Assembly: GCA_041395725.1 (NCBI GenBank)
Contig: JAWKZW010000001.1
Location: forward strand, 3,416,501-3,480,500
Direction of reading: 5' to 3'
Source of the DNA: Gammaproteobacteria bacterium
GTDB lineage: Bacteria; Pseudomonadota; Gammaproteobacteria; Pseudomonadales; Pseudohongiellaceae
DNA: 64,000 bases
How positions within the stretch are numbered: position 1 is the stretch's first letter; each line of letters opens with the position of its first letter. Positions 54,706 to 63,884 of the stretch are shown piece by piece. Made by a program: the position numbers and the translations under genes. The notes under the pieces are model-generated. The model had not been told where the DNA came from. It saw only the letters and a program-made list of their open reading frames with translations, and searched no databases.

Positions 54706-55353
54706 ATGTCACCTGATCCATCTTCCAACAGCCTACCAATGCTCAGTGCGCGTGAGCTTTACTGTGAACGCGACGATCGTCTGCTGTTTGAATCCCTGAG
54801 CTTCCAGTTACCGGCAGGGCAGGTGCTTCAGGTTAAAGGCAGCAATGGCAGCGGAAAAACAACCCTGTTGCGTATCTTGTGCGGCCTCAATGACAATTAC
54901 CGCGGTGAAATCGACTGGTTCGGGCGACCAGTGGCTGAACAGCGGGACAGCTTTTATGGTTCTTTACTGTATCTTGGGCATCGGGTCGGGGTAAACATGG
55001 TGTTGAGTCCGCTGGAGAACCTGCGCTGGGCCTGTAATCTCCAGGCACCTACCAGTGATGAGCGGATTTACCAGGCGCTGGAAAAGCTCGATTTGCGCGG
55101 GTTCGAGCAGTCCCCCTGTCACAACCTTTCAGCGGGGCAGAAGCAGCGGGTGTCGCTGGCGCGGCTGTTAATCAGTCCGGCACGCCTGTGGATTCTGGAC
55201 GAGCCCTTCACGACACTGGATGTCTATGGGGTGGCGGCATTGGAAGAACTGCTGGCCGGGCATGTGTCACAAGGCGGCTCGGTGGTGGTGACAACCCACC
55301 ATGCCCTGTCGGTAAAAACGGGCATTCAGGTTCTCAACCTGGATCGACGGTAG
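54706..55353 (+). CDS. ccmA: Cytochrome c biogenesis ATP-binding protein CcmA
   Basis: CcmA is the ATPase of the CcmABCD complex that releases haem-loaded CcmE. The 215-residue protein has Walker A GSNGSGKTTLLRILCG, signature NLSAGQKQRVSLARLL and Walker B LWILDEPFTTLD, followed by the His switch TTHHAL. The first 11 residues are extra compared with an alternative start at 54739. It opens the ccm operon; ccmB begins 9 bp later. Confidence 0.96.
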   Translation: MSPDPSSNSLPMLSARELYCERDDRLLFESLSFQLPAGQVLQVKGSNGSGKTTLLRILCGLNDNYRGEIDWFGRPVAEQRDSFYGSLLYLGHRVGVNMVLSPLENLRWACNLQAPTSDERIYQALEKLDLRGFEQSPCHNLSAGQKQRVSLARLLISPARLWILDEPFTTLDVYGVAALEELLAGHVSQGGSVVVTTHHALSVKTGIQVLNLDRR

Positions 55354-55362
55354 GCGGACAGC

Positions 55363-56076
55363 ATGGATAAGTTGACTCATCTACAGCAGGACCATCCTCT
55401 GGCCAGTGGAGTCAGCGCTTTTGCTGTCACTCTGAAGCGCGATCTGCTGGTGGCTTTCAAGCGGCGCAACGACCTGTTGAATCCACTGATGTTCTTTTTC
55501 ATTGTGGTTTCATTGTTTCCCATTGGAATCACGCCGGAGCGGGACGGACTGGCGGAGATTGCGGTCGGCGTTCTCTGGGTTTGTGCGTTACTGGCATCGC
55601 TCCTGTCCTTGGACAATCTGTACCGCTCCGATTTCGAAGACGGCTCGCTGGAGTTGCTCATCCTGAGCCCGCATTCTCTGTATTTCATGGTGCTGGCAAA
55701 AATACTCAGTCACTGGCTGGTCAGCGGTGTTCCTCTGGTGCTGCTCTCGCCACTGCTCGGTTATATGCTGGCATTGCCCACCGAGGCCTATCCGGCCATG
55801 ATCATTACGCTGATACTTGGCACGCCAATCCTGAGCCTGCTGGGCTCCATCGGGGTCGCCCTGACAGTCTCGCTGGGTAGCCGGGGGCTGATACTGGCTA
55901 TGATAATTCTGCCCATGAGCGTGCCGGTATTGATTGCCGGTACGCTGGCCGTAGGGCAGGCGGTAGACGGCAATCCCGTTGGCGGGCATCTGGCCATCAT
56001 GGGCGCAATGCTGGCGATGGCCGTCACGCTGGCCCCGCTGGCTTCGTCCGCGGCCCTGCGAATAAGCATCAATTAG
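55363..56076 (+). CDS. ccmB: Haem exporter protein CcmB
   Basis: The 237-residue protein has six transmembrane segments and the CcmB signature FKRRNDLLNPLMFFFIVVSL plus DNLYRSDFEDGSLELLIL. It is the inner-membrane partner of CcmA. It starts with about 15 additional polar residues. A 149-bp gap separates it from ccmC, longer than elsewhere in the operon. Confidence 0.96.
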   Translation: MDKLTHLQQDHPLASGVSAFAVTLKRDLLVAFKRRNDLLNPLMFFFIVVSLFPIGITPERDGLAEIAVGVLWVCALLASLLSLDNLYRSDFEDGSLELLILSPHSLYFMVLAKILSHWLVSGVPLVLLSPLLGYMLALPTEAYPAMIITLILGTPILSLLGSIGVALTVSLGSRGLILAMIILPMSVPVLIAGTLAVGQAVDGNPVGGHLAIMGAMLAMAVTLAPLASSAALRISIN

Positions 56077-56225
56077 GACAGTCGGCCTCCGGATTGCGTT
56101 GCAGTCGGGACTGGTGGACTTTCGGGAGCTGCGCAATCGGTTACAATAAGTAACGAAGGCGATCAGGGGCACCGTGGTATAGTGCGGAGTGACCCATAAC
56201 ATTACTTTTAGGCGTAAAGACTGCT

Positions 56226-56972
56226 ATGTGGCAATGGTTTCACCGCTGGGGTTCTCCCAAGTGGTTTTATGAATTGTCAGGGCGTTGGCTGCCCTGGCTG
56301 ACAACGGCGATGTTCCTCTTCCTGACGGCAGGCGTGCTGTGGGCGCTGCTGTTTGTTCCGCAAGACTATCAGCAGAGCTACACCACCCGAATTCTGGTGG
56401 TTCACGTAGCTGTCGCCGGGACATCACTGGCGTTTTTTCCCATCATGGCCGTTGCCGGCACCATCACTCTGGTATGGAAAATGAAGATGGCCGACATGGT
56501 GGCCAAGACAGTAGCGCCGCTGGGTGCCTGGTTTTCGGCCCTGACGCTGGCATCCGGTTCGATCTGGGGCAGCGTCATGTGGGGCACCTGGTGGGAGTGG
56601 AGCGACAGCCGCCTGACGTCCATGCTGTTTCAATTTTTTCTCCTGATCAGCGTTATCTCGCTGCGTTCTGCGTTGAATGACTCGGAAACTGCGGCCAAAG
56701 CCTGTGCAGTGCTATCCATTGTTGGCTGTGTCAATGTGGTCGTCATAAAATACTCCGTCGAGTGGTGGAATACACTCCACCAGCCGGCCAGTGCCCTGTC
56801 CATGGATGGCGGCAGCGTCAACGGCCCGGAATTCTGGGTACCAACCCTGATCATGGTGGTCGCCATGTACCTGTTCATGGCGGTACACGTGATGATGGCG
56901 ACCCGGAATGAAATACTGCGCCGTGAAAGCCGGGCGCAGTGGGTCCAGGACCTGATGCTGGGCGCCAGGTAA
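56226..56972 (+). CDS. ccmC: Haem lyase/transfer protein CcmC
   Basis: CcmC presents haem to CcmE at the periplasmic face. The 248-residue protein has six transmembrane segments, haem-ligand His residues in RILVVHVAVAG and WWNTLHQPAS, and a WWD-type domain. The latter reads WGTWWEWSDSRLTS; the usual CcmC form is WGTWWVWDARLTS, so one residue is added between the Trp and Asp. The tandem repeat array begins 88 bp after its stop. Confidence 0.95.
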   Translation: MWQWFHRWGSPKWFYELSGRWLPWLTTAMFLFLTAGVLWALLFVPQDYQQSYTTRILVVHVAVAGTSLAFFPIMAVAGTITLVWKMKMADMVAKTVAPLGAWFSALTLASGSIWGSVMWGTWWEWSDSRLTSMLFQFFLLISVISLRSALNDSETAAKACAVLSIVGCVNVVVIKYSVEWWNTLHQPASALSMDGGSVNGPEFWVPTLIMVVAMYLFMAVHVMMATRNEILRRESRAQWVQDLMLGAR

Positions 56973-57060
56973 CGGCAGGCTGTCAACGTGGAAAAAGACG
57001 GAAGAAAAAGACGGCGGTAACAGCTGTGTAAAATGGCAAACGAGCAATTCAGCGAACCAG

Positions 57061-57161
57061 CTATACGGCTATACGGCTATACGGCTATACGGCTATACGG
57101 CTATACGGCTATACGGCTATACAGGCTATACAGGCTATACAGGCTATACAGGCTATACAGG
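57061..57161 (+). repeat. Tandem array of 7 x 8 bp plus 5 x 9 bp
   Basis: Seven exact copies of CTATACGG (57061-57116) are followed without a gap by five exact copies of CTATACAGG (57117-57161). The array lies between ccmC and ccmD, 17 bp before the ccmD ATG. It has no stop codon in any of the three forward frames. The perfect copies imply recent expansion by replication slippage. Confidence 0.95.
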
Positions 57162-57178
57162 AAGGACAGGACCAGCGC

Positions 57179-57385
57179 ATGTTTGACCGCATACAGTTTT
57201 CCAGTTTCGGTGAGTTCCTGAGTATGGGGGGGTATGCCTTCAATGTGTGGAGCGTGTACCTGCTGTTTTTTGTTTTCCTGCTGGTCAATCTGCTTGGTCC
57301 GCTCCGGCGCCGTAAGCAAATTCTGAAAGAGTTACAGCGTCGGGCGGTACTTTCTGAACGACAACAGCCAGCGGCGAATGACTGA
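57179..57385 (+). CDS. ccmD: Haem exporter protein CcmD
   Basis: The 68-residue single-pass protein has SFGEFLSMGGYAFNVWSVYL followed by a hydrophobic helix and a basic cytoplasmic tail (RRRKQILKELQRR), the normal CcmD layout. It helps release haem-CcmE from CcmABC. AGGACAGGA, at the end of the tandem array, provides its ribosome binding site. ccmE follows after 49 bp. Confidence 0.9.
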   Translation: MFDRIQFSSFGEFLSMGGYAFNVWSVYLLFFVFLLVNLLGPLRRRKQILKELQRRAVLSERQQPAAND

Positions 57386-57434
57386 TTAATGTCAACCTGC
57401 CGGTCACTCTGTTAAATGCACGTGGAGAAATACA

Positions 57435-57911
57435 GTGAAGCCTCATAGACAAAAGCGACTGGCTATCATCCTGTTTATTGCGGCAGGGCTGAGCGTCGGT
57501 ATCGGTCTGACCTTGTATGCGTTGCGACAGAATCTGAATATGTTTTTTACGCCGACTGAAGTCGCGGCTGGCGAAATACCGGCGGGACGGGAAATCCGCA
57601 TCGGCGGCATGGTGAAGGAAGGCTCCGTTGTACACGCGGCGGATTCACTGGAAGTCCGATTTATTGCGACCGACTATGCCAGTGATGTTTCTATTCATTA
57701 CGAAGGGATTCTGCCTGACCTGTTTCGTGAGGGGCAGGGGATCGTGGTAGAAGGGCAGGTGGATCAGTCCGGCATTCTGCAGGCCTCCCGGGTACTCGCC
57801 AAGCACGATGAGAACTACATGTCACCGGAAGTGAAAGCGGCACTCGATGCGGCTCACGTGGAAAAACCTGACTATCAGCAGTCTGCTGAAGGAGCGCCTG
57901 ATGGTACCTGA
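57435..57911 (+). CDS. ccmE: Cytochrome c maturation haem chaperone CcmE
   Basis: The 158-residue protein has an N-terminal membrane anchor (residues about 9-30) and the periplasmic OB-fold with FTPTEVAAGEIPAGREIRIG. The covalent haem-binding His and the Tyr ligand lie in LAKHDENYMSPE, so it is the usual His-type CcmE. The last codons overlap the start of ccmF by 11 bp, and GAAGGAG for ccmF lies within ccmE. Confidence 0.97.
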   Translation: MKPHRQKRLAIILFIAAGLSVGIGLTLYALRQNLNMFFTPTEVAAGEIPAGREIRIGGMVKEGSVVHAADSLEVRFIATDYASDVSIHYEGILPDLFREGQGIVVEGQVDQSGILQASRVLAKHDENYMSPEVKAALDAAHVEKPDYQQSAEGAPDGT

Positions 57912-59904
57912 ATTCGGTCAGGTCGCCCTGATACTGGCATTTTGTCTGAGTGTAGTGCTGGCGACCCTGCCCATTGTCGGCGCGGCGCGCGGCAATGTGC
58001 TCTGGATGAGTTTCGCGCGGCCACTCACCGCCGGGGTCTTTGTCTTTCTTTCGCTCTGTATGATAGTGCTCGGTTATGCATTCGTGACCGATGACTTTTC
58101 TGTCCAGTTTGTTGCCAATCATTCCAATACTCTGCTGCCCCTGCAGTACAAGATCACGGCTATCTGGGGTGGACATGAAGGGTCTTTTCTGTTCTGGACC
58201 TTCATGATGAGCTTCTGGATGCTGATGGTTGCGATTTTCAGCAAGAGCATGCCCATTGACTTCGTGTCCCGGGTGTTAGGCGTGCTGGGTTTCCTCTGCG
58301 CGGGCTATATCCTGTTTATGGTTGCCACTTCCAATCCGTTTGATCGGGTGGTTCCTCTGGCGCCGCGGGATGGGGCCGATCTTAACTCGGCGCTGCAGGA
58401 TATTGCGTTTATTGTGCATCCGCCGACCCTGTATATGGGATACGTTGGATTCTCCGTGGTGTTTGCCTTTGCTATCGCCGCGCTGCTGAGCGGCAGGCTT
58501 GACGCGGCCTGGGCCCGCTGGTCGCGGCCCTGGGCCAATATTGCCTGGGTGTGGCTGACCGGTGGTCTGGCTCTTGGCAGCTGGTGGGCCTATTACGAAC
58601 TGGGCTGGGGCGGCTGGTGGGCCTGGGACCCGGTAGAAAATCCACCCCTGATTACCTGGCTGCTTGGAACTGCATTGATGCATTCCCTGGCCGTGACGGA
58701 AAAGCGCGGGGTGTTCAAAAGCTGGACCGTGCTGCTGGCAATCCTGGCTTTTGCCGGTAGCCTGCTGGGCACCTTCATCACCCGCTCCGGGCTGCTCACG
58801 TCGGTTCACGCGTTCGCCAGCGACCCCACCCGCGGAGTCTTTATTCTGGCGTTTATTGCCGTCACCATTGGTGGCTCACTGGTGCTCTATGCACTGCGCG
58901 CCCCGTTAATTAAAAATGAATCGGGGTTTGGCGCCGTATCCCGTGAAGTGTTTTTGCTGACTAATAATATTCTGCTGGTGGTGGCCAGCGCCTCGGTACT
59001 GCTGGGAACGCTGTTCCCGATGGTTTATCAGGCGGTGACTGATAACCTGATTTCCATAGGCCCTCCTTATTTCAACTCAATTTTCGTGCCATTGATGGGA
59101 ATCCTGGTCGTCGCCATGGGAATTGGCCCGATCAGCCGCTGGAAAAGCACCTCGGTTTCCTATCTGCGCAATCAACTGACCCTGGTGGCCATCGCCAGTG
59201 TCATTCTCGGGGTTGTCGTACCGCTGGTTATCACGCTGGATTTTTCCTGGTCGGTGACTATCGGCATGAGCCTTGCATTCTGGCTCTTGTTCGCCATCGG
59301 CAAAGACGCAGTCAATAAAGTGAAAAACAAGCCGGACCGGTTCAAGGCATTGCTGGGACTGCCGGCGAGTTACCTTGGCATGCAACTGGCGCATTTCGGT
59401 GTCGTAGTAATGATCATCGGGGTGAGTCTGACGGCAAACTACAGTATGGAGAAAAGTGTTCTCCTGTCTGCGGGTCAGACCATTGATCTTGGGGACTATG
59501 ATTTTCAGTTCAATGGCACCCGGCCCATCACCGGTCCCAACTATGTAGGTGACGAGGCAACCATCCTGGTCAGTTACCGGGGCGAGTTCATGCGCGAACT
59601 GCACCCGGAAAAACGTATTTATGTGGCGAGCAATTCACCCTCTACAGAGATGGCAATCGATGCAGGTGTGTTCCGTGATCTGTTTGTCACTCTCGGGGAG
59701 GGGCGTGAAGGTGGGGCTGCGTGGTCCATGACTCTGTACGTCAAGCCATTTGTACGCTGGATCTGGATGGGTGCAATTTTTATGATTATCGGCGGAGTGA
59801 CTGCGGCGCTTGACCGTCGTTATCGAAGACTGCAGGCCAGGGATCAGCAGCGTCAGGTGGCACAGGAAAACCAAAACCTGACCGGGCGACCCCAGGCAGT
59901 GTGA
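57901..59904 (+). CDS. ccmF: Haem lyase CcmF
   Basis: CcmF joins haem to apocytochrome c together with CcmH and CcmI. The 667-residue, multi-pass protein has the WWD motif GGWWAWDPVENPPLITWL and conserved His residues in KITAIWGGHEGSFLFWTF and VHPPTLYMGYVGFS. The ATG at 57901 has GAAGGAG upstream and gives the family N-terminus (MVPEFGQVALILAF); the longer frame lies inside ccmE. Confidence 0.97.
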   Translation: MVPEFGQVALILAFCLSVVLATLPIVGAARGNVLWMSFARPLTAGVFVFLSLCMIVLGYAFVTDDFSVQFVANHSNTLLPLQYKITAIWGGHEGSFLFWTFMMSFWMLMVAIFSKSMPIDFVSRVLGVLGFLCAGYILFMVATSNPFDRVVPLAPRDGADLNSALQDIAFIVHPPTLYMGYVGFSVVFAFAIAALLSGRLDAAWARWSRPWANIAWVWLTGGLALGSWWAYYELGWGGWWAWDPVENPPLITWLLGTALMHSLAVTEKRGVFKSWTVLLAILAFAGSLLGTFITRSGLLTSVHAFASDPTRGVFILAFIAVTIGGSLVLYALRAPLIKNESGFGAVSREVFLLTNNILLVVASASVLLGTLFPMVYQAVTDNLISIGPPYFNSIFVPLMGILVVAMGIGPISRWKSTSVSYLRNQLTLVAIASVILGVVVPLVITLDFSWSVTIGMSLAFWLLFAIGKDAVNKVKNKPDRFKALLGLPASYLGMQLAHFGVVVMIIGVSLTANYSMEKSVLLSAGQTIDLGDYDFQFNGTRPITGPNYVGDEATILVSYRGEFMRELHPEKRIYVASNSPSTEMAIDAGVFRDLFVTLGEGREGGAAWSMTLYVKPFVRWIWMGAIFMIIGGVTAALDRRYRRLQARDQQRQVAQENQNLTGRPQAV

Positions 59905-59919
59905 GGTGAGGGACTGAGC

Positions 59920-60453
59920 ATGCGTATAAAGTTTTTCATTCCAGTGGCAGGGTTTGCAATTCTGGGGTTCATGCTGTGGCGTGGACTGTATTTGAATACC
60001 GGCGAGTTACCTTCGGTGTTAATTAACAAACCTCTGCCGGCGTTCGAGCTGGAAAATGTGTACAGCAATGCACTGGTAAGCAAAGAGGATCTCCCGGAGG
60101 GCCCTTTTCTGCTGAATGTGTGGGGCAGCTATTGTCTGCCCTGTCTGGCTGAACACCCGACCTTCATGCGGCTTTCCGAGAACGATGTCATCCCTATCGT
60201 GGGGATCAATTACAAAGACAGGCAGGGAGCGGCCGTAGACTGGCTGGAAACCAATGGCGACCCGTTTGCCTTCAGCATCATGGACGAGGAAGGCCGGCTG
60301 GGGATAGACCTGGGCGTCTATGGCGCACCGGAAACCTTTCTTATCGATCGAAATGGTGTAATTCGCTACCGGCATGTGAGTGTACTTGATGAACAGGCGT
60401 GGGAAGAGATCTTTGTTCCTGCATTAGAAGAGCTGCGGCGCGAGGAATCCTGA
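59920..60453 (+). CDS. ccmG: Thiol:disulfide interchange protein CcmG/DsbE
   Basis: The 177-residue membrane-anchored thioredoxin reduces apocytochrome c. After an N-terminal helix it has the active site NVWGSYCLPCLAEHP (Cys-Leu-Pro-Cys), and later GVYGAPETFLIDRNGVIRYR with the cis-Pro. The residue before the first Cys is Tyr, where Trp is usual. Its TGA is followed directly by the TTG of ccmH. Confidence 0.95.
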   Translation: MRIKFFIPVAGFAILGFMLWRGLYLNTGELPSVLINKPLPAFELENVYSNALVSKEDLPEGPFLLNVWGSYCLPCLAEHPTFMRLSENDVIPIVGINYKDRQGAAVDWLETNGDPFAFSIMDEEGRLGIDLGVYGAPETFLIDRNGVIRYRHVSVLDEQAWEEIFVPALEELRREES

Positions 60454-60921
60454 TTGGCCAGATTACTGTTAGCAATGGTACTGAGTCTGGTCGCCACAAT
60501 AGGGGCGTTACCGGCCGTGGCGCAGGTCGATACCTTTGAGTTTGATACTCAGGAGCAGCAGCTAAGGTTTCGCCGCCTGTCCAATGAGCTGCGCTGCCCG
60601 ATGTGCCAGAATACCAATCTGACCGGTTCGACCGGTGGTGTCGCGGAGGACCTGCGGCGGGAGATACATCGCATGATCATGGACGGCATGACCGATGCTG
60701 AAATTGAACAGTTCATGTTCGAGCGCTATGGAGATTTTATCTTTTATCGCCCCCGATTGCGGGCAGAGACAGTGCTGCTCTGGTTCGGCCCGCTTGTGTT
60801 TCTGCTGGTAGGCGGGGTCGTGGTTTTTACTATCATCAGGAAATCCAAATCCTCGGTCACTGAAACCCTGAGTGACGAGGAACAGCAACAATTGAACGAG
60901 TTGCTCAATAGAAAATCCTGA
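60454..60921 (+). CDS. ccmH: Cytochrome c-type biogenesis protein CcmH
   Basis: The 155-residue protein has a signal sequence (ending PAVAQ), the redox motif LRCPMCQNTNLTGST and a C-terminal membrane helix. It keeps apocytochrome cysteines reduced. The start is TTG directly behind the ccmG stop, with GAGGA 9 bases upstream; an ATG at 60475 would cut into the signal sequence. Confidence 0.95.
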   Translation: MARLLLAMVLSLVATIGALPAVAQVDTFEFDTQEQQLRFRRLSNELRCPMCQNTNLTGSTGGVAEDLRREIHRMIMDGMTDAEIEQFMFERYGDFIFYRPRLRAETVLLWFGPLVFLLVGGVVVFTIIRKSKSSVTETLSDEEQQQLNELLNRKS

Positions 60922-60953
60922 TTCGGCTTTCAACCTTGCGCTAGGAAAAATTC

Positions 60954-62231
60954 TTGTTCTGGATAATCAGTCTCATCCTTCTGGCCCTTGCGGCCCTGTT
61001 CGTGCTGTTACCCCTGTGGAAACACTACCGGCCCCTTACCGATAGCGAGCAGCTTCGCACGCAGACCAATCTGACCATCTTCGAAGAGCGCCAGAACGAA
61101 CTGAAGCTCGAACTGGAGAACGGTAATCTGGACCCTGCCCAATTCGACGAACTGGTGTTGGAACTCAAGAAGTCTCTGCTCTCTGACACGGCGAATGCAG
61201 CGGGTAGTGGTAAGTCACTCCATGGTCACAAGCAGAAGCAGGGTGCACACGAGCCCGGCGGGAAAAGCGATAACCTTACCAAGGCATTGCCTCTGATCAT
61301 GGTTCTTCTGATCCCGTTAGTCACCTACCTGATGTATGAGCAGTGGGGATACCTGGACGACGTCCAGCTTATGGATCTCTACGAGCGCACCATCGCCAGC
61401 GACAATAACCAGCAGGAATCCCGCGATCTGGTCATCGAGCTTGGCCGGGTGGTTCAGCAGGATGAGTCCAATCAATGGGCATGGTACTTCCTGGGGCGCA
61501 ATTTTTCTAATCTGGGCATGTTCGGCGAGGCGGATATCGCTTTCCAGCGAGCCAGTGATCTGATGCCTGACGGGCCGGATAAGGCGGCCACATTAGGGTT
61601 GCAGGCACAGATCAAGTATCTCGTTGCGGGCGGTGAGATGACCGAGGAAGTGCTGTCAGTAGTGGGGGAGGCCAGGGCTATAAACCCCTCTGAGAACGCC
61701 TCATTGCAGTTGCTGTCGGTAGATGCCGAGATGCAGGGAGACCTGCAGGCGGCTATCGGTTACTGGCGGTTGATGATTCAGTCCAATCCGAATTCTGCTC
61801 AGGCACAGCAGCTGCGCGGCAGGATCGCCGCGGCGCAGCAACAGTTAGCTGCGGAGGGAGCGGATGCGACGCAGGCCGGTCCCAGCATCGATGTGAGCGT
61901 GGCGCTTGAGCCAGGCCTTGAACTGCCGTCGGGGATGCGTGTGTTTGTCTCGGCGCGCAATGCCGAGCAGGAAGGGACGCCGCCACTGGCGGCCATAGAC
62001 CTGGTTGTGGATGACCTGCCGGCGACGGTCACGCTGGACAATAACCTGGCCCTGACGCCAGCTTTCAATCTGTCTTCGGCACAGCGCGTTTACGTGACGG
62101 CAACAGTGTCAAGAACCGGTTCTGCCACCGTGCAGCCCGGGGATTACCGGGTGGCCTCAGACAGTTTCAGTGTCAGTGAGGCAAACGATGCCATTGCCCT
62201 GACCATCAGCCTCAGCGATATCGTACGCTGA
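60954..62231 (+). CDS. ccmI: Cytochrome c-type biogenesis protein CcmI
   Basis: The 425-residue protein has two membrane helices (about residues 2-22 and 104-124) flanking a coiled coil (TNLTIFEERQNELKLELENG), then a TPR-type periplasmic domain (WAWYFLGRNFSNLGMFGEAD) and a C-terminal beta-rich part. It presents apocytochromes to CcmF and CcmH. The start is TTG, 7 bases after AGGA; no earlier ATG in frame keeps the first helix. It ends the ccm operon. Confidence 0.9.
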   Translation: MFWIISLILLALAALFVLLPLWKHYRPLTDSEQLRTQTNLTIFEERQNELKLELENGNLDPAQFDELVLELKKSLLSDTANAAGSGKSLHGHKQKQGAHEPGGKSDNLTKALPLIMVLLIPLVTYLMYEQWGYLDDVQLMDLYERTIASDNNQQESRDLVIELGRVVQQDESNQWAWYFLGRNFSNLGMFGEADIAFQRASDLMPDGPDKAATLGLQAQIKYLVAGGEMTEEVLSVVGEARAINPSENASLQLLSVDAEMQGDLQAAIGYWRLMIQSNPNSAQAQQLRGRIAAAQQQLAAEGADATQAGPSIDVSVALEPGLELPSGMRVFVSARNAEQEGTPPLAAIDLVVDDLPATVTLDNNLALTPAFNLSSAQRVYVTATVSRTGSATVQPGDYRVASDSFSVSEANDAIALTISLSDIVR

Positions 62232-62348
62232 GTTGTTGTGCCCGGTAACGGCTGCGAGACAGGAAGCAGGTAATTTTAGCCGGTTGTACGCGTTCCCGGA
62301 CTGAAAATTTGCTACCATTCGGCTCAACTTGAGCGGAAGACGAAGATA

Positions 62349-63350
62349 ATGGCCTCAACCCCTGATCAGCTGATAGATAAATTCGGTAGACGAATTGACT
62401 ATATTCGCCTGTCAGTGACCGACCGGTGTGATTTTCGCTGTGTCTATTGCATGACAGAAAATATGCAGTTTTTACCCCGCAAGCAGGTCCTGTCGCTGGA
62501 AGAGCTGCACCTGATCGCCCGAGCGTTTGTTGAGCTTGGGGTCCGCAAGATTCGCATTACCGGTGGTGAACCGATGGTGCGGAGCAACATCATGTCGCTG
62601 ATGGATAACATCGGTGCCTTGCCCGGTTTGCAGGAACTTTTACTTACCACCAACGGTGCCCAGCTCGACCGCTATGCCGAGCCGCTGCAAAAGGCAGGGG
62701 TCAAGCGCATCAATATCAGTATCGACAGTCTGCGCGCCGATCGTTTCCAGCGCATATCCCGGGTAGGCAAGCTGGACCGTGTTATTGCAGGCATCGATGC
62801 GGCGATTGCCGCCGGTTTCGAACGGATACGTCTGAATTCGGTCATTATGAAAGGCTACAACGAGGACGAGGTGCTGGATCTGGTGGACTTTGCCACCGAT
62901 CGCGGTGTCGACATCGCCTTTATCGAAGAGATGCCCCTGGGCAATCCGTCGGATCATTCGAGAGAGGAAACCCTGTGCAGCAATGACTGGGTGAGAAATG
63001 TGATTGAGCAGCGCTATACACTTCTGCCTACCGCCAGCCGCACCGCCGGTCCGTCCAAGTACTGGCAGGTGGAAGGGGAAAAAAACCGCATCGGCTTCAT
63101 CTCCCCGATCACCCACAACTTCTGCGCCGACTGCAACCGTGTCCGGGTTACCGTTGAGGGGCGCTTACTGCTGTGTCTCGGAAATGAACACTCAGTGGAT
63201 CTGCGTGCTGTTCTGCGTGATCCCGACAAGAGTTTCGAAGACCTCCAGCAGACCATCGTCGCGGCCATGGATATTAAGCCGGAACGGCATTATTTCTACG
63301 ACCAGGATTATGCTCAACCAGTCCGCTTGATGAATATGACCGGTGGATAA
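62349..63350 (+). CDS. moaA: GTP 3',8-cyclase MoaA
   Basis: MoaA is the radical SAM enzyme of the first step of molybdenum cofactor synthesis. The 333-residue protein has the SAM cluster motif CDFRCVYCM, the second cluster [20 protein letters not shown] and the C-terminal Gly-Gly (MNMTGG) required for activity. GGAAGACGAAG precedes the ATG. moaB begins 30 bp after its stop and is likely co-transcribed. Confidence 0.97.
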   Translation: MASTPDQLIDKFGRRIDYIRLSVTDRCDFRCVYCMTENMQFLPRKQVLSLEELHLIARAFVELGVRKIRITGGEPMVRSNIMSLMDNIGALPGLQELLLTTNGAQLDRYAEPLQKAGVKRINISIDSLRADRFQRISRVGKLDRVIAGIDAAIAAGFERIRLNSVIMKGYNEDEVLDLVDFATDRGVDIAFIEEMPLGNPSDHSREETLCSNDWVRNVIEQRYTLLPTASRTAGPSKYWQVEGEKNRIGFISPITHNFCADCNRVRVTVEGRLLLCLGNEHSVDLRAVLRDPDKSFEDLQQTIVAAMDIKPERHYFYDQDYAQPVRLMNMTGG

Positions 63351-63380
63351 CCGACCCAAACCGTAGAGCCGAGTTCGACA

Positions 63381-63884
63381 ATGACCAGCAGTCCCCTGAA
63401 CATGCGCGTGATTACCGTGTCGGATACCCGTACCGAGGAGACTGACAGGTCTGGTGCTGTACTGGTGGAAAGACTACAGGCAGCCAGGCATCGTCTATTG
63501 GGAAAGGTCATCATCCCAGACGATGTTTACCAGTTGCGAGCCGCTGTTTCTGTCGGGATTGCTGATCCTCGAACTCAGGTGATCCTGATGACCGGCGGCA
63601 CAGGGTTTACCGAACGGGACAATACCCAGCAGGCTATAGAGCCGCTGCTGGATGTAGTGATTGACGGCTTTGGTGAACTTTTTCGACAACTTTCTTTCGA
63701 GGAAATAGGCACGTCCACGATTCAGTCGCGCGCCTTTGCGGGCCTGGCCAACGGGACGATTGTATTTTGTGTGCCCGGTTCGCCAGGCGCATGTCAGACT
63801 GCCTGGGACAAGATAATATCGGCGCAGTTGGACAGTGCGCATAAGCCTTGTAATTTTGTTGATAAACTCAAGGCGCCTGATTAG
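63381..63884 (+). CDS. moaB: Molybdenum cofactor biosynthesis protein MoaB/MogA family
   Basis: The 167-residue protein has VITVSDTRTEETDRSG, LMTGGTGFTERDNTQQAIEPL and the PGSPGACQTAWDKI block of the MoaB/Mog family, which adenylates molybdopterin. The pairing with moaA supports the MoaB name, but MogA function is not excluded. The rest of the window after it has no supported gene. Confidence 0.93.
   Translation: MTSSPLNMRVITVSDTRTEETDRSGAVLVERLQAARHRLLGKVIIPDDVYQLRAAVSVGIADPRTQVILMTGGTGFTERDNTQQAIEPLLDVVIDGFGELFRQLSFEEIGTSTIQSRAFAGLANGTIVFCVPGSPGACQTAWDKIISAQLDSAHKPCNFVDKLKAPD

Noticed and set aside
57061..57161. Tandem array as a CRISPR array
   Set aside because: Units are 8 and 9 bp and abut without spacers; no cas genes.
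57033..57221. 62-codon frame through the ccmC-ccmD tandem array as a gene
   Set aside because: No good ribosome binding site, product is repeat-encoded (RLYGYTAI units), and it ends inside ccmD in another frame. Kept only as part of the slippage hypothesis.
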